From assembly GCA_965214325.1 (NCBI GenBank), contig CBDCBG010000006.1:1116001-1180000 (forward strand): a stretch of DNA of 64,000 nucleotides, written 5' to 3'. Source of the DNA: JAJEFO01 sp965214325. Lineage in GTDB: Bacteria; Pseudomonadota; Alphaproteobacteria; Rhodobacterales; Rhodobacteraceae. A program made the translations under genes and the position numbers. Of the stretch, positions 51,090-59,756 are shown piece after piece (positions within the stretch are counted from its first letter, which is position 1; each line of letters starts with the position of its first letter). The notes beneath the pieces were generated by a model. The model was not told the origin of the DNA. It worked only from the letters and a program-made list of their open reading frames with translations, and made no database searches.

Positions 51090-51920
51090 CATGGCGTTAT
51101 CTCCCGTGCAACCCTGCGCATGAGGAACCGGCAGGCCGCGAGCTGCGCCCGCGCCAGGGAGCTCTCCAGGGACCGCTCGAGGTCCTTCGCCGGACGCCGG
51201 CACCGCGACATCGAGGCGAAGGTGCGCTCCGCCACCCGGCGGCGAATGACGGCGAAGCCCCTTGCTTCCTTCGGCTTGCGGACGGTCTCCAGGATCGGTC
51301 CGGGACCGCGCCCCGCCAGCCCGGCCTCCGGTTTCGGCCCCGCACGGCCGCCATCCGCCCACGGTTTCGTTGCCTGCGGAGCCTTCTCCGGCATGCCGGG
51401 GATCGCCCGGAGCGCCGTCCCGGTCCTGCGCCGAGGCCTCGTGGACCGCGATCATGACCGGGAACCCCTCCACGTCCGCCGTGACGTGGCGCGTCCGGCC
51501 CTTGATCTTCTTCCCCGCGTCATGTCCCGACGGGCCGCCGCTCTCCGTGGCCTTCGCCGACCGGCTGCCGGCCGCGGCCGCCGTCGGCTCCTCCGAACGG
51601 CCCGCGGGTTCGCGCGCATGGGCGCGAAGCGCGTCCATCATCCGGTCCAGGACGCCGCTGTCGCGCCAGGCGTGGAAATGGTTCCGGACGGAGGCAAATT
51701 GCGGAAGGCGCCTGGGAACCGCCCGCCACCGGCATCCAGTCCCGGGCACGGGCCGGACGGCGTTGAAGACCTCCCGCATGTCATGCTCGCGCGGCCGGCC
51801 CATCCTCGCGGGAGGCGGGACGAGGGGCCCGATCACCGGCCGCCTCTCGTCCGTCAAGTCGGTTTCATGCCTGTCCAGAGATCGTCCATGCCGCTCCTGA
51901 GCGGTCTCGTTCCAAGCCAT
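51090..51920 (-). pseudogene. IS5-family transposase, frameshifted
   Basis: Two minus-strand frames combine to one IS5-type enzyme. The ATG at 51920 opens MAWNETAQERHGRSLDRHET with RPVIGPLVPPPARMGRPREH, RWRAVPRRLPQFASVRNHFH and KKIKGRTRHVTADVEGFPVM. Register is lost at about 51390. The other frame then has VRKPKEARGFAVIRRRVAER and TFASMSRCRRPAKDLERSL, the catalytic Glu region. It also looks diverged at several positions and is not expected to be active. It interrupts the space between the two halves of the cobalamin cluster. Confidence 0.8.
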
Positions 51921-51999
51921 GCGGCCCTCCCTGCCTGGCGTGGAGGTCAGCAGGGAAATGCCGCGCCTGGCGAGACCACTCAACCTTCAGGTCAGGCTC

Positions 52000-52956
52000 T
52001 CAGAGGAGCGCCGCTTCCACGCGCGACCAGTGATCCCGGGCGGGAATTCCCAAGCGCAGCCAGTTCTTCGAGTACGGGAATGTCCTGCTCCAGACCCGCT
52101 CCGCCGCGAGTTGCACCTGCGCGTCCTCCGCATCCGGCACCCGGTACAACCGGAACAGTTCGCTTCCTCCAACGACCTCCCAACCTCCTGTCCTGGCCAG
52201 GTCGTCAAGTCTTGCCGCATCCCGTGCAAGTCTTGCCGCGGTCGCCTTGCGCCATGCAGCATCGGTCAGCGCTGCCTGCCCGACACGGATCGCGACTCCC
52301 GAAACCGGCCAGGGACCTGCCAGTTCGGCCAGGGCCGACAGCCGTGCCCCGCCACCGAGAACAAATCCCAGGCGGAGCCCCGCAAGTCCGTAGAACTTGC
52401 CGAAAGACCGCAGCACGAGCGTGTTGTCCGGGATCTTGCGGGCCAAGGAAATGTTCGGGCGTGAATCGACGAAGCTCTCGTCCACCACGAGAAGCCCGAC
52501 CTGTGTCGCGATGGCGCGCAACTGCTCCGGCGCCAGGATTCGCCCGTCCGGATTGTTCGGATTGACCACGACAGCAGCGTCCGCCCCAGCGAGGGCGGTC
52601 GGGCGCTCAACGGTCTCGACCGTCCATCCGCTTCGCGCGAAACTCGCTGCGTGCTCATTGTAGGTCGGACCGAGCACCCGGACCAATCCGGGCTTGCCCT
52701 GCACCGGAATCATCTGGATTGCGGCCTGTGCACCAGCGACGGGCAGCACGCCTGCCGTGCAGGCATAGGCCGCACGGGCCGTTTCGCGCAACAATTCCAG
52801 GTCGGAACGCATCGGCAGGTCGGCCCAGGCCCGGCCATCGAGCTCGGGCAACGGATAGGGGCTCGAATTGACACCGCTGGAGAGATCGATCCATTCCTCC
52901 GGCCCTCCGCCCCACCTGGCCATGGCCGAATCGAGATTTCCCCCGTGATCGCGCAT
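52000..52956 (-). CDS. cobD: L-threonine-O-3-phosphate decarboxylase
   Basis: 318-residue PLP enzyme making (R)-1-amino-2-propanol phosphate, the arm that joins the corrin ring to the nucleotide loop (called cobC in some alphaproteobacterial schemes). The start MRDHGGNLDSAMARWGGGPE then WIDLSSGVNSSPYPLP is diagnostic, and the PLP lysine lies in LRSFGKFYGLAGLRLGFVLG. NPNNPDGRI and VVDESFVD are the cofactor-ring motifs. It follows cbiB by 9 bases on the same strand. Its substrate would come from the kinase gene two positions upstream. Confidence 0.93.
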   Translation of the reverse strand: MRDHGGNLDSAMARWGGGPEEWIDLSSGVNSSPYPLPELDGRAWADLPMRSDLELLRETARAAYACTAGVLPVAGAQAAIQMIPVQGKPGLVRVLGPTYNEHAASFARSGWTVETVERPTALAGADAAVVVNPNNPDGRILAPEQLRAIATQVGLLVVDESFVDSRPNISLARKIPDNTLVLRSFGKFYGLAGLRLGFVLGGGARLSALAELAGPWPVSGVAIRVGQAALTDAAWRKATAARLARDAARLDDLARTGGWEVVGGSELFRLYRVPDAEDAQVQLAAERVWSRTFPYSKNWLRLGIPARDHWSRVEAALL

Positions 52957-52965
52957 GGGCGGGTT

Positions 52966-53910
52966 CTACAGGACTGCCAGCAAGACCAAAAGTCCGACCA
53001 CCAGAAACATCGTCTTGCGATAGAGACGAAGCCCGGCCTCGATGTCCGCCGGTCCCGGGTCGCTGCCATCCGGATTCAAAAAGGGGTCGCTGCTCAAGCC
53101 TGCATGACCAGCATAGGTCCTGGGCCCGGAGAGCCTCACGCGAAGCGCACCCGCCATGGCGGCTTCAGGCCATCCCGCATTGGGTGATCGGTGATGACGG
53201 GCGTCCCGGCGCACGATCCGAAGAACGCGAAGCGGCGCACCGGAAACGGAAGCAAGCAGAATCGCGGTCAACCGGGCCGGAACTAGGTTGGCCAGATCGT
53301 CGACCCGTGCGGAAGCCCAGCCGAAGGCCTTGTGCCGAACCGTTCGATACCCGACCATCGAGTCGAGCGTGTTTATCGCCTTGTAGGCCGCGATGCCCGG
53401 CAATCCGAAGATCGCTCCCCAAATGAGAGGGGCCACGACTCCATCGGAGGCGCTCTCGGCGAGACTTTCGAGTGCCGCCCGCGCAATGGCGGGCGAATCC
53501 AGCGTCGCCGGATCCCGCCCGACAACCTTCGAGACCGCCTCCCGCGCACGCGAGACATCGCCTTCCGCAAGCGGTTCCGCGACCGCGTGAATATGTTCGT
53601 CAAGCGATCGCGCGGCCAGGAGCGGCCATGCCAGCACGCCGGCAAGCGCCGTGCCCAGAAGCCCTTCCGGCAGCACCAGGGTGACGCACCATGCGAGGCC
53701 GCCCGCGGCTGAAGGCATGGCAAGTGCCACGACGATGCCGTTCCGCTTGCGCACGGCATCCGGCAATTCGCTCCGATTGAAACGGATGTCCGCCTCGGCA
53801 ATCACCCGTCCGATCCAGCCTGCGGGATGCCCGATCCGGCGATACAGCCAATCAGGCCAACCGAACGCCACGTCCAGCGCAAGGGCGATGAGCATTGCGA
53901 ACGCGCTCAT
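52966..53910 (-). CDS. cbiB: Adenosylcobinamide-phosphate synthase
   Basis: 314-residue membrane protein that couples aminopropanol phosphate to adenosyl-cobyric acid. It has about five hydrophobic helices, beginning MSAFAMLIALALDVAFGWPD. Conserved blocks are VGRDPATLDSPAIARAALES, LAESASDGVVAPL, AYKAINTLDSMVGY and KAFGWASARVDDLANLVPAR. It overlaps the kinase gene by 4 bases (ATGA, 53907-53910). The last helix (FLVVGLLVLLAVL) ends the protein. The long upstream extension to 54381 is spurious. Confidence 0.95.
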   Translation of the reverse strand: MSAFAMLIALALDVAFGWPDWLYRRIGHPAGWIGRVIAEADIRFNRSELPDAVRKRNGIVVALAMPSAAGGLAWCVTLVLPEGLLGTALAGVLAWPLLAARSLDEHIHAVAEPLAEGDVSRAREAVSKVVGRDPATLDSPAIARAALESLAESASDGVVAPLIWGAIFGLPGIAAYKAINTLDSMVGYRTVRHKAFGWASARVDDLANLVPARLTAILLASVSGAPLRVLRIVRRDARHHRSPNAGWPEAAMAGALRVRLSGPRTYAGHAGLSSDPFLNPDGSDPGPADIEAGLRLYRKTMFLVVGLLVLLAVL

Positions 53911-54722
53911 TCGGCACGATTCGTGACAAAGCGCAGCACGTCGGCGTAGCCCTCTGCGCGCAACCGGTCTTCCGCTTGCGCGGGCACGCCGCCGGGCTCG
54001 AACAGGAGGCCCCTGGCGGAGCCCGTATGCGCCCGGCACCATCCGAGCGCCCCGAGATCCTGCGCCAGGGCCGCCGTGCGGTCGTCCGTCGGGCCTCTCA
54101 AGGCCGTTGTCCGCTCGGCGGAATCCGTGGCAATGCGGGCCAGCTCGATTCTGTCTCCTGCCTCCGCAGCTGCCATCCAGCTCGGGACAAGGTCCGATAT
54201 GTCGGAAAAGCGCGAATCCTCCGGCACTGTCTGGGTCGGCGCTCCAAGAAACCCGCCAACTACCGCAAACGCAGGCGGCCGCGGCATTGAATGCAACGCC
54301 CTCGCTTCCCTCGACGCCCAGAGAAGCGTTTCCGGGCTGTCCATCATCAGCGGGTCGACGGCACCCTCGGCCACGAGACATGCATTTGCCAAGGCTTCCG
54401 GTGAAGCGCCAATCCCGATCGCCCTTGCAAGCGCCAGAAGCATGGCCGTCGACATTCCGGCTCCGGCGCCCGGCTTCGCGTCCGCGACCACTTCGATTCC
54501 AGCCTCTGGAGTCTCAACACCCAAAGCGCGCAGGAACGCGCAAGTCACGGACGCAGACAGCGGCGATGGAATGTCCGGGCGACTCCCGTCGGCCCGTTCC
54601 AAGGAGATGCTGGCGCCGAGCCTCTCGCATGGCAGCGTCACGAGAACGACAGGACCTTCCGGTCCGAGCCGGCCTTGCAGCCACTCTCCGAAATGTCCCG
54701 TGACGCGATGCGCAGATTTCAC
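53907..54722 (-). CDS. L-threonine kinase, PduX/BluE-like (GHMP family)
   Basis: 271 residues. GHMP-kinase fold; the ATP-binding loop is the KPGAGAGMSTAMLLALARAI segment, and the N-terminal VTGHFGEWLQGRLGPEGPVV is typical of PduX-type threonine kinases. It would phosphorylate L-threonine, giving the substrate of the decarboxylase in the same operon; this role is known for PduX and proposed for BluE of Rhodobacter. The stop overlaps the cbiB start, and its own start overlaps the end of the phosphatase gene by 4 bases. This tight coupling supports the assigned role. Confidence 0.85.
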   Translation of the reverse strand: MKSAHRVTGHFGEWLQGRLGPEGPVVLVTLPCERLGASISLERADGSRPDIPSPLSASVTCAFLRALGVETPEAGIEVVADAKPGAGAGMSTAMLLALARAIGIGASPEALANACLVAEGAVDPLMMDSPETLLWASREARALHSMPRPPAFAVVGGFLGAPTQTVPEDSRFSDISDLVPSWMAAAEAGDRIELARIATDSAERTTALRGPTDDRTAALAQDLGALGWCRAHTGSARGLLFEPGGVPAQAEDRLRAEGYADVLRFVTNRAE

Positions 54723-55297
54723 GCCGGTCTCCAGTTCACCTCTGCCACCGAAAGCGGGACACCCCGCGCGCAGCGGAATCTCGTGATCGAGAGCGGACGG
54801 ATCTCAAAGGCAAGCCCTGCAGCCGTTTCGCCCAATGCCATCGACAGCGCGGCACGCACGACACCTGCATGGGTTATCGCGACAACCGGCCCGTTTCCGG
54901 TCATTTCAGCCAAGGAGCGCAGGGCAGGATTGGCGCGGTCGCAGAGGTCGCGGAAACTCTCGCCGCCTAGCGGCCGGTGGCCGGCAATTTCAGCGCGTGA
55001 AATGTCTCCCAAGTCCTGAATGTCCTCTTGTGCCCTTCCTTCCCAGGCCCCGAAGTCCTGCTCCAGGAGCCGCTCGTCCTCGCACATGCGCGCCAGTGGC
55101 CACAGATGCGATGCGGTCTGGCGGCAGCGCAGTGCCGGGCTGGTCCAGATTTCGTCGACAGAGGGCAGCAATTGCGCTAGCCCGTCCATTGCCTTGGTTG
55201 CGGCATCCGCGAGACCAACATCCGTGCGACCGCACAGGCGTCCCCGGGAGTCGGCATCGGCATGGCGGATCAGGACCAGATCGGTGGAGGAAAACAC
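54719..55297 (-). CDS. Histidine-phosphatase family protein, alpha-ribazole-phosphatase-like
   Basis: 192 residues. The phosphoglycerate-mutase-type active site is LVLIRHADADSRGRLCGRTD, with RHAD in place of the usual RHG(E). The second Arg/His are in SPALRCRQTA and AITHAGVVRAAL, and the acid in LEQDFGAWEGR. CobC/CobZ-type enzymes of this family remove the phosphate from alpha-ribazole or cobalamin phosphate. GTG at 55297 is the start. It is first in the minus-strand operon with the kinase, cbiB and the decarboxylase, and divergent from cobP. Confidence 0.85.
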   Translation of the reverse strand: MFSSTDLVLIRHADADSRGRLCGRTDVGLADAATKAMDGLAQLLPSVDEIWTSPALRCRQTASHLWPLARMCEDERLLEQDFGAWEGRAQEDIQDLGDISRAEIAGHRPLGGESFRDLCDRANPALRSLAEMTGNGPVVAITHAGVVRAALSMALGETAAGLAFEIRPLSITRFRCARGVPLSVAEVNWRPA

Positions 55298-55347
55298 GCC
55301 GCCCGCTCGCTTTTCTTCAAAACGGATTTCTGCAATGTCATGCCACC

Positions 55348-55866
55348 ATGAGAATGTCGATACTCGTTACTGGCGGCGCGCGTTCGGGAAAGAGCCGGCT
55401 TGCCGAGGGCTGGGCCACACGGGACGGAGCCGCCATCTACATTGCCACCTGCCGTGCCGATGATGCGGAGATGAAGGCACGCATCGCCGAACATCGGGCC
55501 AGACGCGGTCCGGAATGGAAAACCCTGGAGGAGCCGCTTGATCTTGCCGGCGCGCTTGACAACACCGACGGCCGGGGAACGCGACTCGTTGACTGCCTGA
55601 CGCTTTGGCTTGCCAACCAGATGGAAGACGGGCGCGATTGGCAAGGGGCCGTCGACGACCTCGTCCGAACGCTTCGTCGCCAGGCTTCACCGGTCATACT
55701 TGTCACCGGCGAAACGGGTTCGGGAACCGTGCCGGAGAACGCTCTGGCCCGCGACTTCCGCGACGCCTTGGGACTTGTGAATCAGGCCATTGCCGATGCC
55801 GTCGACGAGGTGTATCTGGCCGTCGCCGGATATCCATTGAAGGTCAAGCCCAATGCCGCTGGATAG
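55348..55866 (+). CDS. cobP: Adenosylcobinamide kinase / guanylyltransferase
   Basis: 172-residue bifunctional enzyme (CobP/CobU) that phosphorylates adenosylcobinamide and then transfers GMP. The P-loop is LVTGGARSGKSRLAE, and IATCRADDAEMKARIAEHRA, RGPEWKTLEEPLDL and LVDCLTLWLANQM match the family; VTGETGSGTVPENALARDFR and DALGLVNQ follow. ATG at 55348 or 55354. It is divergent from the phosphatase gene by 50 bases, and its stop overlaps cobT by 14 bases. Confidence 0.96.
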   Translation: MRMSILVTGGARSGKSRLAEGWATRDGAAIYIATCRADDAEMKARIAEHRARRGPEWKTLEEPLDLAGALDNTDGRGTRLVDCLTLWLANQMEDGRDWQGAVDDLVRTLRRQASPVILVTGETGSGTVPENALARDFRDALGLVNQAIADAVDEVYLAVAGYPLKVKPNAAG

Positions 55867-56866
55867 CGTGACCGCACTGGGCCAGATTGCCGGCCTGGTG
55901 CAGGATCTTCCCGTCTTCGACAACGAATGCGCCCGAGCGGCGCTGGATCGGCAAAACCAGCTCACCAAGCCTCCCGGCGCCCTGGGAAAGCTTGAGGATC
56001 TGGCGGTCTTCATGGCCGGCTGGCAGTGTTCTGCCCTGCCCGAAATCAACATTGCCCAAGCCCTCGTCTTTGCGGGCAACCACGGCATTTGCGCACAGGG
56101 AGTCAATCCTTATCCGCAAGCGGTAACCGCACAGATGGTTGCCAACTTCGAATCCGGCGGCGCGGCGATCAACCAGCTCTGCAAGGCGAACGGTGCAGAC
56201 CTGTCTGTCATCGCCCTTGACCTGAACCGGCCCACCGAGGACTTCACCAAAGGTCCTGCCATGACCGAAGCGGACTGCCTCGAGGCCGTGAAACACGGCG
56301 CTGCTGCCGTGAACCGTGACGCCGACATACTGATTCTCGGCGAAATGGGCATTGGCAACTCCACGGTTGCCGCCGCGCTTTGCGCCGCGATCCTTGGCGG
56401 AGATGCCCGGGACTGGGTTGGCCCGGGCACTGGTTCGGATGCGGACGGCATTGCCCGCAAGACACGCGTGGTCAAGGAAGGCGTGGCGCGTCATGGCAAA
56501 TCGGCGCCTCTCGGCACGCTGGCCGCGCTGGGCGGGCGGGAGCAGGCGGCCATCTGCGGCGCCGTGCTTGCTGCCAGGGAAGCTGGTCTTCCGGTCATCC
56601 TGGACGGCTACATCTGCACTGCCGCGACGGCGCCGCTCCACGCGGTCGACCCGGAACTGCTGGCCCATTGCCTGATCGGGCATCGAAGCTCCGAACCCGG
56701 GCATCGCAGGCTCATTGATGCCATCGGCAAGGAACCGGTCCTCGACTTTTCCATGAGACTAGGAGAGGGAACGGGCGCGGCATTGGCTCTTGGCGTCCTC
56801 AGAAACGCGCTTGCGTGTCACAATGGAATGGCGACTTTCATGGAAGCTGGAGTGGCCGAGGCATGA
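55853..56866 (+). CDS. cobT: Nicotinate-nucleotide:dimethylbenzimidazole phosphoribosyltransferase
   Basis: 337 residues, the CobT enzyme that activates the lower ligand as alpha-ribazole phosphate. Typical segments are LDRQNQLTKPPGALGKLEDL, VFAGNHGICAQGVNPYPQAV, LGEMGIGNSTVAAALCAAIL, GPGTGSDADGIARKT and VILDGYICTAATAPLHAVDP, plus LLAHCLIGHRSSEPGH. The C-terminal catalytic Glu lies in LDFSMRLGEGTGAALAL. The start overlaps cobP by 14 bases and the stop overlaps cobS by 4, so the three are translationally linked. Confidence 0.96.
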   Translation: MPLDSVTALGQIAGLVQDLPVFDNECARAALDRQNQLTKPPGALGKLEDLAVFMAGWQCSALPEINIAQALVFAGNHGICAQGVNPYPQAVTAQMVANFESGGAAINQLCKANGADLSVIALDLNRPTEDFTKGPAMTEADCLEAVKHGAAAVNRDADILILGEMGIGNSTVAAALCAAILGGDARDWVGPGTGSDADGIARKTRVVKEGVARHGKSAPLGTLAALGGREQAAICGAVLAAREAGLPVILDGYICTAATAPLHAVDPELLAHCLIGHRSSEPGHRRLIDAIGKEPVLDFSMRLGEGTGAALALGVLRNALACHNGMATFMEAGVAEA

Positions 56867-57612
56867 ACATGGCCCATGCCAGATGGGTAGAGATCAGGCT
56901 TGCCCTTTCCTTCCTTACCCGATTGCCGTGTGGTCCGGAACCAAGCGAGAGAGTGGCGATCGGCAACGCCGCATGGGCCTTCCCGCTGGCTGGCTTCGTC
57001 GTAGGGCTTTTCTCCGGGTCGGTCTACCTTGCCGCAACCTTGGCGCTCCCTGCTCTGCCATCGGCAATGCTCGCAATGATTGCGGCGATTCTGGCGACCG
57101 GAGCGCTTCACGAGGACGGCCTTGCCGACGTGGCAGACGGCTTTGGTGGCGGCACGTCACGGGATGACAAGCTTCGGATCATGCGCGACAGCCAGGTTGG
57201 CAGCTTCGGCGTGGTCGCGTTGATTGCGACGTTCGGCCTTACGGCCAGTTCCATTGCAACTGCACCGCTCGAGATGCGCACTCTTGCCTGCTTCGCCGCC
57301 GTCGGCGCCTGCAGCCGTGCCGCGATGGTCGTTCCCATGGCGTTTCTGCAACCTGCCCGTTCGGAGGGGCTCGGACATGCCGCGGTGCTGGCCCTGGGTT
57401 GGCGGTTCTGGATTGCGATCGCATTCGCCACCTGCGCCGCACTCTTCACGGTGCCTGTGCTGGTCCCTGCAACGGCCTTGATCGCAGCGCTTGTGCTCCT
57501 CCTCGCGAAGCGGCAGGTCGAAGGCCAGACCGGCGACGTGCTTGGCGCGACCCAGAAAGTCAGCGAATGCGCCTGCTGGCTTGCCTTGGCAATCCATGTG
57601 AGCGCGCCTTAG
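56863..57612 (+). CDS. cobS: Adenosylcobinamide-GDP ribazoletransferase (cobalamin synthase)
   Basis: 249-residue integral membrane enzyme (CobS/CobV) joining adenosylcobinamide-GDP and alpha-ribazole (phosphate). Typical features are the N-terminal ARWVEIRLALSFLTRLPCGP, the acidic HEDGLADVADGFGGGTSRDD, KLRIMRDSQVGSFGVVALI and, late, EGQTGDVLGATQKVSECACW. It has six or seven membrane helices. ATG at 56863 overlaps the cobT stop. Last gene of the cobP-cobT-cobS operon. Confidence 0.95.
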   Translation: MNMAHARWVEIRLALSFLTRLPCGPEPSERVAIGNAAWAFPLAGFVVGLFSGSVYLAATLALPALPSAMLAMIAAILATGALHEDGLADVADGFGGGTSRDDKLRIMRDSQVGSFGVVALIATFGLTASSIATAPLEMRTLACFAAVGACSRAAMVVPMAFLQPARSEGLGHAAVLALGWRFWIAIAFATCAALFTVPVLVPATALIAALVLLLAKRQVEGQTGDVLGATQKVSECACWLALAIHVSAP

Positions 57613-58055
57613 CGGAACTTCATCGCCAGACCTGCTAATGGCTGATGCCCGGTAGCGCTGAACGTCTCCGGCATTTCCGCTGCTGCAGGAAGGATGAGCC
57701 TGCAGTCACCTCTCTCTTTCGGGCTCCCCTGCACCGGTCCTGCCGATCGATGGCGGTGCCCGAACACTGCCGTCATCGACGTGAAATCGCTACTCCCGAC
57801 CATCATCGCGCCAACCGGCAGGGGCTAGCCGAGACTGCGGGGCGTGGCGCCTCAGCTTGTGGCCCTCACCCGCCATCCTCCGTCTGCACGACCTGGCGAG
57901 CAGAGTAACATCGTCGGGTCCACCCCCTTGTCAAGTCCAACTCATTACCTGAATACATTCGAGAATTTCCTACCCAATGACACCCGTCGATGGCATCTTG
58001 CGTGCCAACCGGTTCCGGCGTGTATTGACTTCAGGATTCGGAGGGACGGGGACGC
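57613..58055. other. No gene recognised
   Basis: Spacer between cobS and the TPP-enzyme gene; it presumably holds the promoter of the latter. Confidence 0.5.
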
Positions 58056-59756
58056 ATGCCGAGTGAACCAAGGAATGCCCTGACAGGCGCAGAAGCAATG
58101 GTGCGGATGCTGGAGGCCCACGGCGTCCGGCACGTGTTCGGGCTCTGCGGAGACACGACGCTCCCACTTTACGATGCCCTCTACCGCCTTGACCACGGGA
58201 TATACCATGTTCTTACCCGCGACGAGCGCTCGGCGGCCTACATGGCCGACGGCTATGCGCGGGTCACAGGACGTCCCGGCATCTGCGAAGGTCCTTCGGG
58301 CGGCGGCGCCACCTATATCCTGCCGGGCCTCGTGGAAGCCAACGAGAGTTCCATACCGATCCTGTCCATCACATCCGACGTCAGTACCCGCTCAAAGGGC
58401 CATTATCCGTTGACCGAGCTCGACCAGGAAGGGCTCATGCGACCACTGACCAAGTTCAACCAGGTCATTCAACATGCCGACCAGGTCCCCGACGCGGTCC
58501 GTACGGCCTTCCGCAAGATGACCACAGGACGTCCCGGAACCGCACATCTCGGATTTCCCATTGACGTCCAGCGTGGAGAGGCCGACCCCGAGGACATCTG
58601 GTCCGATCCCGCGCACGCGACATTTCCGGCCTTTCCCACCGGACCAGACACGGCGGCCATCGATGCCAGCCTTGACGCGTTGCTATCCGCTCGCTTTCCG
58701 CTGGTCATCTGCGGGGGCGGCGTCGTTCTGGCACGCGGCGAAAACGAACTGAAGGCATTCGTGGAAGCTCTCGACATTGCGGTTGCCACAACCGTCAGCG
58801 GTCAGGGCGCGCTCCCCGAGACCCACTCGAATTGCATCGGTGTCGTAGGCTCGAACGGCGGCGTTCCCGAAACCCGCGAGGTGGTCGAGCAGGCCGACCT
58901 GGTGCTCTTCGCAGGCTGCCGGGCCGGGTCGGTGACAACCGAACTTTGGCGCTATCCCGCAAAGGGGGCGCGGATTCTCCATATCGACAGTGATCCCGAA
59001 GTGATTGGCGCTTCGTACAAGACGGAAGTGGCAGTGGTGTCGGACGCGCGCCTCGCCCTCGCCGCGCTGAACGCCGCCCTCGCCGCCCGCGAAATCGTGC
59101 ACGGTTTCGGCGGTGCCGTCGCGGTCGCGGAACCAAAGGCCCGAAAGTGGATGAAGTTTCACGCTCTGGCAGAAAGCACGGACACGCCAATCCTGCCGGA
59201 ACGGACCATAGCAACGCTGCGCCGGATTCTCGACGACGATGCCATTGTCGTCGGCGACCCCGGCACGCCCTGCCCTTACATTTCGGCGTATTACGAACTG
59301 AACGCATCCGGTCGCCTGCTCTTCTCCAACAGGGCGCACGGCGCACTCGGCTATGCGCTCTCCGCCGCCGTCGGGGCCGCGGTCGGGGCACCCGGAAAAA
59401 AGGTGGTCAGCCTCATGGGTGATGGCAGCTTCGGCTTCACCTGTGGCGAGCTTGAAACCGTCAAGCGGCTGGGACTGCCAGTGACCTTCATCGTGTTTTC
59501 GAACTCATCCTATGGTTGGATCAAGGCCGGCCAGAAATCCGCGTTCGGCGAGCGCTACTACTCGGTCGATTTCGACCGCACGGACCACCGCGCGGTGGCG
59601 GAGGCGTTCGGGGTAACGGCGTTTCGTGCCGATGATCCGGCATCGCTTGAAGACACGCTGCGCAAGGCGGTCGAACACCCGGGGCCCACCCTGGTTGACG
59701 TGATTAGCCAGCCACTTCAGGACGCCTGCGCACCAGTCAGCGAATGGATCGCCTGA
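58056..59756 (+). CDS. Thiamine-diphosphate-dependent enzyme, acetolactate-synthase-like
   Basis: 566 residues with the three domains of the acetolactate synthase/benzoylformate decarboxylase superfamily. The catalytic Glu is in LTRDERSAAYMADGYARVTG. The central domain carries SGQGALPETHSN and GCRAGSVTTELW. The TPP-binding motif runs from MGDGSFGFTCGELETV to FSNSSYGWIKAGQ. It is therefore a decarboxylase, carboligase or oxalyl-/glyoxylate-type enzyme, but the pocket does not tell me the substrate. GGAGGG lies upstream of the ATG at 58056. Its stop overlaps the next gene start, which suggests a shared pathway. Confidence 0.9.
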   Translation: MPSEPRNALTGAEAMVRMLEAHGVRHVFGLCGDTTLPLYDALYRLDHGIYHVLTRDERSAAYMADGYARVTGRPGICEGPSGGGATYILPGLVEANESSIPILSITSDVSTRSKGHYPLTELDQEGLMRPLTKFNQVIQHADQVPDAVRTAFRKMTTGRPGTAHLGFPIDVQRGEADPEDIWSDPAHATFPAFPTGPDTAAIDASLDALLSARFPLVICGGGVVLARGENELKAFVEALDIAVATTVSGQGALPETHSNCIGVVGSNGGVPETREVVEQADLVLFAGCRAGSVTTELWRYPAKGARILHIDSDPEVIGASYKTEVAVVSDARLALAALNAALAAREIVHGFGGAVAVAEPKARKWMKFHALAESTDTPILPERTIATLRRILDDDAIVVGDPGTPCPYISAYYELNASGRLLFSNRAHGALGYALSAAVGAAVGAPGKKVVSLMGDGSFGFTCGELETVKRLGLPVTFIVFSNSSYGWIKAGQKSAFGERYYSVDFDRTDHRAVAEAFGVTAFRADDPASLEDTLRKAVEHPGPTLVDVISQPLQDACAPVSEWIA

